Assembly: GCF_042652785.1 (NCBI RefSeq)
Contig: NZ_JBHSHD010000003.1
Coordinates: forward strand, 248,001-312,000
Length of the DNA: 64,000 nucleotides
Direction: 5' to 3'
Origin: Dokdonella_A ginsengisoli
GTDB taxonomy: Bacteria; Pseudomonadota; Gammaproteobacteria; Xanthomonadales; Rhodanobacteraceae
Shown here piece after piece: positions 55,031 through 63,631 of this stretch (position 1 is the stretch's first letter; each line of letters begins with the position of its first letter). Both the position numbers and the translations under genes were made by a program. The notes beneath the pieces are model-generated. The model did no database searches, had not been told where the DNA came from, and saw only the letters and a program-made list of their open reading frames with translations.

Positions 55031-55978
55031 ATGAAGACCCCCGACCTCGCGAGTTTCGTGGCCCCCAGCGTCCTCGCCGACCTCGATCGCCACGCGGCCG
55101 CATTCGCGCGCCGCGAACCGTTCCGCCACGTCGTCATCGACGACTTCCTCGACGCCGGCTACGCCGCGCGCCTGCTCGCCGACTTCCCGCCGTTCGAGCG
55201 CGGCAACGCACGCAACGAGGCCGGCGAACTCGGCGGCAAGTCAACCGTCGAACGCATCCGCGACCTGGGCGCGCCGTACGCGGCGCTCGACGACCTGATC
55301 CAGTCGCCCGCCTTCCTCGGCCTGGTCTCGCGCCTCACCGGCATCCCCGAGCTGCTCTACGACCCGTTCTACTTCGGCGGCGGCACGCACGAGAACCGCG
55401 AGGGACAGGACCTCGATCCCCACGTCGACTTCAACCGCCATCCGGTCGAACACTGGCACCGGCGGCTGAACCTGATCGTCTACCTCAACCGCGAGTGGCA
55501 GGACGACTGGGGCGGCTCGCTGGAGCTGCATTCCGATCCGCGCTCGCCGGACGACCGCATCACGCTGGTGACGCCGCTGTACAACCGCTGCGTGATCTTC
55601 GAGACGACCGAGTGGAGCTGGCACGGCTTCGGCCGCATCGCCCTGCCGGCGGCGCGCCGCGACCTCACGCGCAGGTCGATCGCGCTGTACTTCTATACCC
55701 GCGAGCGTCCGCCGGAGGAATCGGCCGACACGCATTCGACCATCTATGTCGACCGCCCCCTGCCGGAACACCTGCGCGCGGGCACGACGCTGACCGAGGC
55801 CGACGTCGAGGCGCTGCGCACCCTGCTCGCCCGTCGCGACCAGCACAACCAGCGCCTGTACCGCGACATCACCCGCCTCACGCGCCAGCTCGAACAATCG
55901 CAGGCCGCGCTGCAGGGCGGCCGCCTCGGGCGGCTGCGCTACATTGCCTCGCGCGTGCTGGCGCGGCTGAACCGATAG
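55031..55978 (+). CDS. 2OG-Fe(II) oxygenase (prolyl 4-hydroxylase-like)
   Basis: A 315-residue dioxygenase. Its core has FYFGGGTHENREGQDLDPHVDFNRHP (His and Asp iron ligands in HVD), LNLIVYLNREWQDDWGGSLEL, and the distal His in TTEWSWHGFGRI, with RRSIALYFYTRERP providing the 2-oxoglutarate Arg. The C-terminal 70 residues form a coiled-coil-like helix (EALRTLLARRDQHNQRLYRDITRLTRQLEQ). Such enzymes often act on glycan- or polysaccharide-linked substrates or proteins. The ATG at 55031 was chosen; an in-frame upstream ATG at 55013 is less likely. Confidence 0.85.
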   Translation: MKTPDLASFVAPSVLADLDRHAAAFARREPFRHVVIDDFLDAGYAARLLADFPPFERGNARNEAGELGGKSTVERIRDLGAPYAALDDLIQSPAFLGLVSRLTGIPELLYDPFYFGGGTHENREGQDLDPHVDFNRHPVEHWHRRLNLIVYLNREWQDDWGGSLELHSDPRSPDDRITLVTPLYNRCVIFETTEWSWHGFGRIALPAARRDLTRRSIALYFYTRERPPEESADTHSTIYVDRPLPEHLRAGTTLTEADVEALRTLLARRDQHNQRLYRDITRLTRQLEQSQAALQGGRLGRLRYIASRVLARLNR

Positions 55979-55988
55979 ACCCGCGGCG

Positions 55989-58156
55989 CTACGGAGCGCC
56001 GCCGGCGAAGCCGACTCCGCGCAGCACGTAGCTCATCGGCCGGTCGTCGGCGGAGTCGAGCAGGTTGTCGGCGACCAGCCGCACGTGGACGAACGGCCGC
56101 TCCGGCTGCGGGCACGTGCTCATTGGCAGAGTCGGCTGCGTGCGTTCGCCGGCGGCGGGATGCAGCACGCCCAGTTCGCAGTCGCCGACCAGCACGCGGA
56201 TGCCGGGCGGCGTGCCGAGCTGGTACGAACTCGCCTGCGGCAGGAACACGTCCAGCTTGAATTCCGCCTCGCCGGCGTAGCGCAGCAGCACTTCGGTGTC
56301 CGGACGCGCCCAGGTCCAGCCGTCGCCCTCGCGGCCGTGGAAGCCGAAAGCGTACGCATAGCCTTCGCTCTGCACGTCGAAGTAGCCGCGCACGGTGGCC
56401 GGATCGACCGGCGTGAGGTCGAACGGGTCGCGCACGCGGTCGGTGGTCAGCTCGAACACGCGCAGGTCGAGGCTTTCGGCGACCAGCTTCCAAGGGAAGC
56501 GCCGCAGCCAGTAGCGTTCCGCGCCGGAAGTCCACATCGGCGGATCGGCGAGCAGGTAGACGCGCGACTGCGCGGCGAGGTCCGCAGGCAATTTCGCGTT
56601 GAGGTCGTCGATGTGCCGCCCCGAGTACAAGGCGACGGCCGGCAGCGAATACCAGCCCGCGCCGTACAGCGCCGCCTCGGCCGGCAGGCTGCCGATCGCC
56701 GCCAGATCCCGGTCGAGCAGCTCGCGCGACGCCGACGACGCCCAGTTGCCGGAATCGCCGAGGCTGGACCACGCCAGACCGGCCTGCAGCGCGATCGCCG
56801 TCGCCGTCGCCGCGACGAGCGGAGCGCGGTACCGCGCCCGGGTACGCTCCCTCCACAGCAGCGCAACGGTGAACGTGGCCAGCATCTGCAGCACGAGCAC
56901 GCCGTTGAAGACGCGCCGGTACCAGGCCTTCTGCGTCGGCGTCACGCCGAGCCACCAGCAGAAATAGATCAATGCGAACACGGCCAGCGTCAGCACCAGC
57001 GGGCGCGCGCCGCAGCTCGCCAGCCGTCGGCGCAGGCCGGCCAGCAGCAGCGCGGGCAGCACCAGCCACGCGGCCAGCAGCCAAGGCGCGAGGCCGACGC
57101 CGGCCGCCAGCACCTGGAAATGCGCGGCGATCTTGCCGGCAAAGGCACCCGTGTCGTCGAAGCCCGTGCGCACGCCGGCCTGCTGCTGCACCGACTGCCA
57201 TTCGTCTTCGAGCCAGGCCTTCCACAGCGCCCAATCGCCGATCGCGAAACCGCGCCACACCTCGTGCAGCAGCAGCGGCGCCAGCGCGCCGGCCGCGAAC
57301 GCGGCGAGCAGGGCCGGGACCGGTCCGAGGCGACGCTGCCGCCGCCAGATTTCCGCCACCAGCACGGGCAGCAGGGCGACGAGGCCGATCGCCAGCACGG
57401 TCTTGGTGACCACGGCCAGACCCGCCAGCAGTCCCGCCGCGAAGCAGCGGCCCGCTCCGATCGGAGCCGAGCCGTCGCGCGGATACAGGACCAGCAGCGA
57501 AAGCAGCCACCAGGTCAGCGCCGGCACTTCGCCGTATCCGTTCATGCCCCAGTCTTCGATGCCTGGCGTCGCCAGGCAGGTGGCGGCGGCCAGCAATCCC
57601 CAGCGCCACGACGTCGCTCGCGCGACCAGCACGAACGCTGCCGCGGCGAACGCGAACAGGTACAGCAGGTTGGTCAGCTGCGCCTGCCAGAGGCCGACGC
57701 CGAACGCACCGAACACCGCGGCGGCGGGCAGGATGTACGGCGCGCGCGTCTGGATCTCGTGCGGAAATGCGTCGCGGTCGCCGTACATGCGACGGTAACC
57801 TTGGCCCTCTACCATCGAGCGCGCTGCTTCGAGATTCATCGCGCCGTCGAACGCGACCTGCTGGTTCCCCGTCCACAGAACCAGACGCGCGATCGCGACC
57901 ACGGCCACCAGCGCAACGGCGGCGATCGCCAGTGTGCGGGCGATGCGTTCGGGGGTCCTTCGTTCCTCTGCGCCGGTCTCCGCGGCGAGCGATCTGACGA
58001 AGCTCAACGGTCCGTCGCCGCGATCGATGGCCGGCAAGGCGGCGGCACGCGCCCGGCAAGGTCGCAGGCCGCGACGCGACCAAGCGCGCGGGCGTGGCAC
58101 AAGCGGCGCGGCCGGAACGGCGACCGTCGCCGGATGCCGAAGCGGATCGTCGGCAT
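55989..58156 (-). CDS. Large GT39/ArnT-like membrane protein (start uncertain)
   Basis: An inner-membrane protein of about 720 residues. The N-terminal two-thirds has about 12 TMs and the GT-C layout: FDGAMNLEAARSMVEGQGY after TM1, with acidic residues in the first loop, and PGIEDWGMNGYGEVPALTWWLLSLL. The last 200 residues form a beta-rich periplasmic domain (FELTTDRVRDPFDL...RPFVHVRLVADNLLDS). Members move glycosyl groups from polyprenyl-phosphate sugars. A strong start (ATG at 58156 with ggggagaag upstream, TATAAT at 58189-58194) is one base out of frame with the long coding frame, which runs open to 58247; GTG at 58100 is the first safe in-frame start. Confidence 0.72.
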
Positions 58157-58188
58157 GGCTTTCTTCTCCCCCAGCAGAGAAGTGACCG

Positions 58189-58194
58189 ATTATA
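58189..58194 (-). promoter_or_regulatory. TATAAT -10 box of the GT39-like gene
   Basis: A consensus -10 hexamer on the minus strand (attata on plus). The expected transcript start near 58182 lies downstream of the ATG at 58247, so translation cannot begin there. Confidence 0.55.
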
Positions 58195-58294
58195 GGCACT
58201 CGTGCGCGACGATGCGGCGCACATCCGCGTCGATAGCCGCGAAGCACTGCAGCACGCAGTGCGCACGACTGCCAATCGAGCCGCCGGGACCGCG

Positions 58295-60208
58295 ATGGAA
58301 CGCACGACCTCTTCCGATCTCCGACGCGGAGATCGCGGCCCGGCGCCCGTCCGCACGACGCAGGCCTGGTGGATCGAAGCCGTGGTGTACGCCTCGGTCT
58401 GCGCCCTGCTGCTGTTCGACGCGCTGCATCTGCTCGATCGCGTGGCCGCAGCGGGCGCGGCGGTTCCGGGTCTTGCGCCGGACCGCGCGCTGATTCTCGT
58501 CGCCGTGCTGGCCCTGCTCGGTTTCGGCACGGTCTCGGCGCGCCGCCAGGAGGTCGACCGCCCGCTCGCCTTCGGCATCGGCGCCGCCTGTGGCCTGATC
58601 TTCTTCGCGCGCACGCTGGGCACGGCGCTGGCCGACCCGACGGCGATCGGCTGGCTGCTCGGCGCCGATCTGGCCCAGCACTACAGCGGCTGGGCGATGT
58701 TCCGCGACGCGCCGTGGCACTGGCCGCCCGGCCTGATGCCCGAGCTGTGGTATCCGGTCGGCACCTCGATCGCGTACACGGACTCGCTGCCCTTGCTGGC
58801 GCTGCTGCTCAAACCGCTGTCGCCGTGGCTGCCGCAGCCGTTCCAGTACATCGGCCTGTGGCTGATGGGCAACTGCGTGCTGCAGGGCGGCGTGGCCGCG
58901 CTGCTGCTGACACGGACCACGCGGCGTCCTGCGGCCATCCTCGCCGGCGCCATGCTGTTCGTGTCGGCGCCGCTGCTGATCAGCCGGCTCGGCCACGACA
59001 CCCTCACCACGCAGTGGCTGCTGCTGCTCTCGCTGTGGTTCTACTTCCGCACCGATCCGCCGGTGCGGCTGGCGGCGGAGATGCGCCCGTGGCTGCTGAT
59101 TGCCGGCGCGGCGATCCTGGTGCATCCGTATCTCGCCTCGATGGCGGTGGCGATCCAGGTCGCTTACTGGATCCGCCGCGTAAGCATCGATCGCGCGCGC
59201 ACGCCGCGCGACGCGGCGATCGCTCTCGGCGTCACCCTGGCCGTGCTCGTCGCGCTGCTGTGGTTCAGCGGCGCGATGGTCATCCGTTCGGCCGACAGCG
59301 CCGGCGGTGTCGCGTACGGGCGTTATTCGTTCAACCTGCTCGGCTTCTTCAACCCGATGGGGCATTCGCGGCTGCTGCCGACCCTGCCGTCGCTGCCCGA
59401 GCAGTACGAAGGCTTCGCGTTTCCGGGTCTGGGCGTGCTCGCGCTCGGACTGTGGCTGCTCGTCGACGCCGTGCTGCGTCGGCGTCCGCCGCGCCTGGAA
59501 CCGTCCTGGCGGCCGCTGGCGCTGGTCGCTTTCGCGCTGTGCCTGTTCGCCGCGAGCAGCGTAACGGCGATCGGCTCGCTGGTGCTGCTGGACCGGCCGA
59601 TCGACAGTCCGCTGTTCGGCCCGTTCCGCGCCTCGGGGCGTTTCGTCTGGATCGCCTACTACGCGCTGATCCTGCTCGTGGTGTCCAGTGCGATCCGCCG
59701 CTACCGGCCGGCGGCGGCCGCGTCACTGCTCGCACTGGCGCTGACCGCGCAGCTCGCCGATCTTTCGCCGACACACCTGCACTACGCGAAGACGCGGCTG
59801 CGCGCGAACGCGGAAGTCCCCGGAACCCGGCTCGGCGATGCGCGCTGGGCCGCGCTCGCCGAAGGACGCCGCCACCTGACCCTGCTGCCACCGGCCGCCT
59901 GCGGCGAAGCCGCCGGACCGTACCTGCCGTTCCAGCTGTTCGCCGCGCAACACCGCCTCACGCTCAACACCGGCTATCTCGCGCGCTGGAACGACCGCGC
60001 GACGCAGGACTACTGCGGCGATCTCGCCAGCCGGTCCGACGCCGGCCTCTGGAGCCCGGACGACATCTACGTCATCGGCCCGGACAGGCGCTGGAAGGAA
60101 CGCTTCGAGCGCACGCCGCCGCCGTTCTCGTGCGAGAAGCTCGACGGCTACGACGCGTGCGTGGTCGACGAGGCGAAGACGCTCGCATCATCGCCGCCCG
60201 CCGGCTGA
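58295..60208 (+). CDS. DUF6311-like polytopic membrane protein (GT-C type)
   Basis: A 637-residue inner-membrane protein with about 11 TMs and a soluble C-terminal domain. The block ADPTAIGWLLGADLAQHYSGWAMFRDAPWHWPPGL followed by YPVGTSIAYTDSLPLLALLLKPLSPWLPQPFQYIGLWL is characteristic of the DUF6311 group of putative glycosyltransferases. The Cys-containing tail (CGDLASR, FSCEKLDGYDACVVDEAKT) faces the periplasm. It is divergent from the GT39-like gene and may belong to a common surface-glycan pathway. The ATG at 58295 is preferred; an upstream in-frame ATG near 58202 falls in the promoter region. Confidence 0.82.
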   Translation: MERTTSSDLRRGDRGPAPVRTTQAWWIEAVVYASVCALLLFDALHLLDRVAAAGAAVPGLAPDRALILVAVLALLGFGTVSARRQEVDRPLAFGIGAACGLIFFARTLGTALADPTAIGWLLGADLAQHYSGWAMFRDAPWHWPPGLMPELWYPVGTSIAYTDSLPLLALLLKPLSPWLPQPFQYIGLWLMGNCVLQGGVAALLLTRTTRRPAAILAGAMLFVSAPLLISRLGHDTLTTQWLLLLSLWFYFRTDPPVRLAAEMRPWLLIAGAAILVHPYLASMAVAIQVAYWIRRVSIDRARTPRDAAIALGVTLAVLVALLWFSGAMVIRSADSAGGVAYGRYSFNLLGFFNPMGHSRLLPTLPSLPEQYEGFAFPGLGVLALGLWLLVDAVLRRRPPRLEPSWRPLALVAFALCLFAASSVTAIGSLVLLDRPIDSPLFGPFRASGRFVWIAYYALILLVVSSAIRRYRPAAAASLLALALTAQLADLSPTHLHYAKTRLRANAEVPGTRLGDARWAALAEGRRHLTLLPPAACGEAAGPYLPFQLFAAQHRLTLNTGYLARWNDRATQDYCGDLASRSDAGLWSPDDIYVIGPDRRWKERFERTPPPFSCEKLDGYDACVVDEAKTLASSPPAG

Positions 60209-60230
60209 CGCGGCACCGCGTTCCGCGCGC

Positions 60231-60920
60231 TCAGCGGCGGCGCTGCTCGTCGAGGGTCAGCGCGACCTTGTCGCGCAGGTAGACCGGCAGCGCCTGCTCG
60301 GCGGCCACGCCGCGGCCCTCGCGCGCCAGCGGCTCGGCCAGGCGCGCCACATCGGCCGCCTGCGGGTAGCGTTCGCCGTCGGCCCAGGCCGGCGGCGCCG
60401 GCAGGCGCGCCGCGAGCGCCGTCGCATAGCCGGCCCAGCCGCTGCCGATCACGTTCCACGCCGGCGACGCTGGCAGGGACAGGGCCTCGGCGGCGCCGAC
60501 GGACTCCGGTCCGATCGCCTCGACCAGCCCGTCGTCGCCGCGCCGGAACGTGCCGGCGTAGACCTCGCCCATGCGCGCGTCGATCACCGCGAGTACGTCG
60601 GCGCCGTTCGGCGGTGCCTGCATCGCCAGTGCCGCCAGCGACGACACCGGCACCACCGGCAGGTCGAGCGCGAGCGCGATGCCCTGCGCCGCCGAGACCG
60701 CCAGGCGCACGCCGGTGAACGCTCCCGGCCCGCAGCCGACCGCGAGCACGTCGAGATCGGCGCGGCGCAGGCCGGCCTCCGCCAGCAGCGCCTCGCACAT
60801 CGGCAGCAGCAGCTCGGCGTGACGGCGCGGCGCCAGTTCGCTGCGTTCGAGCAGCCGTCCGCCGACCAGCAGGGCGGCGGAGCAGGATTCGGTGGCGGTT
60901 TCGATCGCGAGCAGGTTCAT
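60231..60920 (-). CDS. tsaB: tRNA threonylcarbamoyladenosine protein TsaB
   Basis: A 229-residue ASKHA-fold partner of TsaD in the t6A37 tRNA modification. Signatures: MNLLAIETATESCSAALL, VGCGPGAFTGVRLAVSAAQGIALALDLPVVPVSSLAALA and VIDARMGEVYAGTF. The C-terminal lobe QALPVYLRDKVA is normal. It lies downstream of creD on the same strand with 26 bases between. Confidence 0.94.
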   Translation of the reverse strand: MNLLAIETATESCSAALLVGGRLLERSELAPRRHAELLLPMCEALLAEAGLRRADLDVLAVGCGPGAFTGVRLAVSAAQGIALALDLPVVPVSSLAALAMQAPPNGADVLAVIDARMGEVYAGTFRRGDDGLVEAIGPESVGAAEALSLPASPAWNVIGSGWAGYATALAARLPAPPAWADGERYPQAADVARLAEPLAREGRGVAAEQALPVYLRDKVALTLDEQRRR

Positions 60921-60946
60921 CCGTGCGAGTGTAGCGGCGCCGACGC

Positions 60947-62266
60947 CTACGCGCCTCGTGCGGTCGGGCCCATCGCGTACCAGTCCACGCGTCGGGTGAG
61001 GTACATCAGGGCGGTCACGGTGGCCAGCAGGGCCAGCGCGCCCATCAGCAGCGCGTAGTCCTCGCTGGCGACCAGACCGTAGAGCAGCGCGTAGACCAGC
61101 GCGAGCAGGCCGCCGAGGACGAAGCCCGAACGCCGCTGCGCCAGCACCGCCGCCGCGTAGCCACCGACCAGGCACACCGTCGCGGCTGCCGCGGCGAGAT
61201 AGGCGAGCGCGAACCCGATCTGCTCGGACAGCGCGAGCAGCACGACGTAGAACGTGCACAGCGCGACGCCGACCAGCAGGTACTGCACCGCGTGCACGCG
61301 CAGCCCGCGCAGCACCTCGAACAGGAAGAAGGCGACGAAGGTCAGCGCGATGAACAGCACGCCGTATTTCCCCGCGCGCACGTTCTGCTGGTACGGGCCG
61401 GCCGGACGCACCAGGCTGACGCCGAACGCGCTGTCGCCGAGCGCGATGCCGGCCGCTTCGCTCTCGCTCCAGCGCTGCGCGATGCGGCGGTTCAGGTCGA
61501 GCACCTGCCAGTTCGCCTCGAAACCCTTCGCGTCGATGCGATGTCCGGCCGGCAGGAAGGCACCGTCGAAGCCGGGATCGGGCCACGCGCCGGCCGCGCG
61601 CAGTTCGGTCTGGCGCGCCAGCGGCAGAACCGCGAGCCGCTCGCTGCCGGCCAGGGTCAGCTCGAACGCGAACGGAAGCTGCGGCGCCAGCGACGACGGG
61701 TCGACAACGAGCGGAGCGGCGATCGCGGCCACACCGGCGACGCCGCCGGCATCGGGACCGAAGCCGAGTTCGCGATCGGCGAAGCGCAGCGGCGAGACGC
61801 GGCGAATGCCGCGCACGTCGGCGACCGGCACGCGCAGTTCGGCGCGCTGCCACTGCACCTCGCGGCCGGGGCCTTCCAGCGCCGCCAGGTCGGCCGCCGC
61901 GAAGCGCCCCTCCACGTTCAGCTCGGCGACGTAGACCACGGTTTCGTACAGGCCGTAGCGGCGCACTTCCGGCGCAAGGTTCGCGCGCAGGCCGAGCCGG
62001 TCCGGCAGCAGGTACTCGCGCGTCTCCACCGTCACCGTCGCCTCACCCTGGCGCTGCCGCGTCTGCACCGGCACCACCAGCACCGGACCGCCGACCAGCT
62101 GCTGGCCGCCCCAGCGCGCGGCGATCTGCGCCGTCGCCTCGTGCGCCCGCCCCTCGCGCTCGCGGATCAGGTCATTCACCTGCGCCAGCGGAATCAGCAT
62201 CAGCAGGGCCAGCAGGCCGATGCCGAGCACCTTGAAAGTCACGCTGTGGACCAGCCGCGTCGTCAT
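60947..62266 (-). CDS. creD: Inner membrane protein CreD
   Basis: A 439-residue membrane protein. TM1 is near 10-30 (VLGIGLLALLMLIPLAQVNDLI), a large periplasmic domain (about 35-290) has WGGQQLVGGPVLVVPV and YVAELNVEGRF, and then five or six TMs follow from about 300 (YGVLFIALTFVAFFLFEVLRGLRVHAVQYLLVGVALCTFYVVLLALSEQIGF). CreD is linked to envelope stress and to beta-lactam tolerance through the CreBC system; no creBC genes are in this window. Typical length. Confidence 0.93.
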   Translation of the reverse strand: MTTRLVHSVTFKVLGIGLLALLMLIPLAQVNDLIREREGRAHEATAQIAARWGGQQLVGGPVLVVPVQTRQRQGEATVTVETREYLLPDRLGLRANLAPEVRRYGLYETVVYVAELNVEGRFAAADLAALEGPGREVQWQRAELRVPVADVRGIRRVSPLRFADRELGFGPDAGGVAGVAAIAAPLVVDPSSLAPQLPFAFELTLAGSERLAVLPLARQTELRAAGAWPDPGFDGAFLPAGHRIDAKGFEANWQVLDLNRRIAQRWSESEAAGIALGDSAFGVSLVRPAGPYQQNVRAGKYGVLFIALTFVAFFLFEVLRGLRVHAVQYLLVGVALCTFYVVLLALSEQIGFALAYLAAAAATVCLVGGYAAAVLAQRRSGFVLGGLLALVYALLYGLVASEDYALLMGALALLATVTALMYLTRRVDWYAMGPTARGA

Positions 62267-62454
62267 CGTCGAACTCCGTCATCGAGGTGACGGGATTGCA
62301 GCCGGCCGCGGCGGCCGCACGCGGACCGATTCGGGCGGCGCGCGGGCGACGCGGCGACCAAACGAAGGCTCTGCGCCCTTGCGAAAACTTGACCACCCGG
62401 CGCCTGCGCCGGTGGTAGGCTGCCGGCGCCGGGGGATGCCATTGGCGAGGAGGA

Positions 62455-62961
62455 ATGATGGATCCGATCAGCGAGCGCGTGCTGTGGTTCGTCCTGGGTC
62501 TGTTGGCCGGCTGGCTCTCGGCATGGCTGTTCGCCGCGCGACGCCGCGGCGACACGCCTCCGTCGCCGCGCCCCGAGTTGCACTCGCCGCTGCCCGAACC
62601 CGCGCCACGGCCGGCCGAGCCGCCGCCGGATCTGGACTATCCGCACGCACCGGGCATCGCCCGCCTCATCGACGTCGGCGCCGCGCGCGCGGCCGGCTTC
62701 AACATGAAGCACGCCGAAGACCTGACCATCATCGAAGGCATCGGCCCGAAGATCGACGACCTGCTGCGCGCGAACGGCGTCGCCGGCTTCGTCGAGCTCG
62801 CGCAGATCGACGAGGCGGACCTGCTCGAGATCCTCGATCGTGGCGGACCGTACTTCCGCTACGCCAACCCCTCCAGCTGGGCCCGGCAGGCCGTGCTAGT
62901 GGTCGAGAATCGCTGGAGCGAGCTGAAACAGCTGCAGCACGAGCTGAGCGGGCTGCCGTAG
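62455..62961 (+). CDS. Membrane-anchored helix-hairpin-helix protein
   Basis: A 168-residue protein. An N-terminal TM (about 8-28, VLWFVLGLLAGWLSAWLFAA) is followed by a Pro-rich linker, then a helix-hairpin-helix block LTIIEGIGPKIDDLLRANGVAGFVELAQIDEADLLEILDRG. The fold matches the predicted 'flap endonuclease-like 5' DNA nuclease' helical domains often found after membrane anchors; no catalytic residues are visible. A strong gaggagga lies just before the ATG pair at 62455/62458; the second ATG has the better spacing. Confidence 0.78.
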   Translation: MMDPISERVLWFVLGLLAGWLSAWLFAARRRGDTPPSPRPELHSPLPEPAPRPAEPPPDLDYPHAPGIARLIDVGAARAAGFNMKHAEDLTIIEGIGPKIDDLLRANGVAGFVELAQIDEADLLEILDRGGPYFRYANPSSWARQAVLVVENRWSELKQLQHELSGLP

Positions 62962-63631
62962 CGTCATCGCGGCCGCGCCGGCCGCTCAGCCCACGCTTGC
63001 GCCGCCGGGCGCCCTTCCTGCGCGTCGGTCCATCGAGTCGCCGCTCGATGCGCAGCGGATTTCGTCGAAGCCCGCACGGAGCTTTTCGCCGGCCGGAAAA
63101 CGGCAGTGGCCCCGTCGGCAAACGGCAGCGGCGACCTCTCGGCAGGTCGCCGCGTCCGCGCCTCGGGGGCCGCCGCGAGCTTCACAGACGAAGATGGCCT
63201 TGTCACCGAACCCGCCGCACAAGACAGGCGCCAGCGATCAGCACTCTGGCGCCCCGCAACGAATTTGTTCAATGGCGCCGCGCAATGCCGTCCACGTAGG
63301 GTGGACGCGGACGTCCGGTCGCACCTCGAAGCGTGGCTCCGACGCCGGTTCGGCCGACGGGAATCCCCAAGCTCGCCGGCCGCGTTCGAAGCGGCATCGA
63401 CGTCCATCCGGAAGGCCTCGCGAGAGGCCTTTCGTTTTTTTGCGGGGGTAGCCGGCGACGCGCTCGCAAGAGATTTTCCGCGCCCGCCTGCGGCCTGCTC
63501 CGGTCGCAATCTTCGCGACGCGAACGGCTTATACCGTCACACACCTCCCGCGCGTGCGGGAGGACGATTCAGTGCTGGAGACCATCGCGTCCTACCGGCT
63601 CCGACGATCCACACCAGAAGGGGAACAACCA
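62962..63631 (+). other. Hairpin-rich intergenic region, possible small RNA
   Basis: No reading frame here looks coding. It has a 9-bp hairpin (CGGCGACCT / AGGTCGCCG, 63129-63152), a cgtccac-gtagg-gtggacg dyad near 63291-63309, an intrinsic terminator at 63412-63441 and a cctcccgc/gcgggagg dyad at 63544-63563 just before the next gene. The terminator belongs to a transcript starting somewhere left of it: either a long 3' UTR of the helix-hairpin-helix gene or an independent small RNA. No known RNA family was recognised. Confidence 0.5.
63412..63441 (+). terminator. Strong intrinsic terminator
   Basis: AAGGCCTC-gcga-GAGGCCTT: an 8-bp perfect stem with a GCGA tetraloop, then tcg and seven Ts. 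The only full rho-independent terminator seen in the window. Plus-strand orientation only. Confidence 0.85.

Noticed and set aside
55939..58623. An 894-codon open frame overlapping the GT39-like gene
   Set aside because: Its composition is Arg/Ser-rich without membrane segments, whereas the accepted frame gives about 12 clean TM helices.
62964..63509. Minus-strand coding region in the right-hand gap
   Set aside because: The translation is low-complexity Ala/Arg/Ser without a ribosome site and would run antisense through the terminator.
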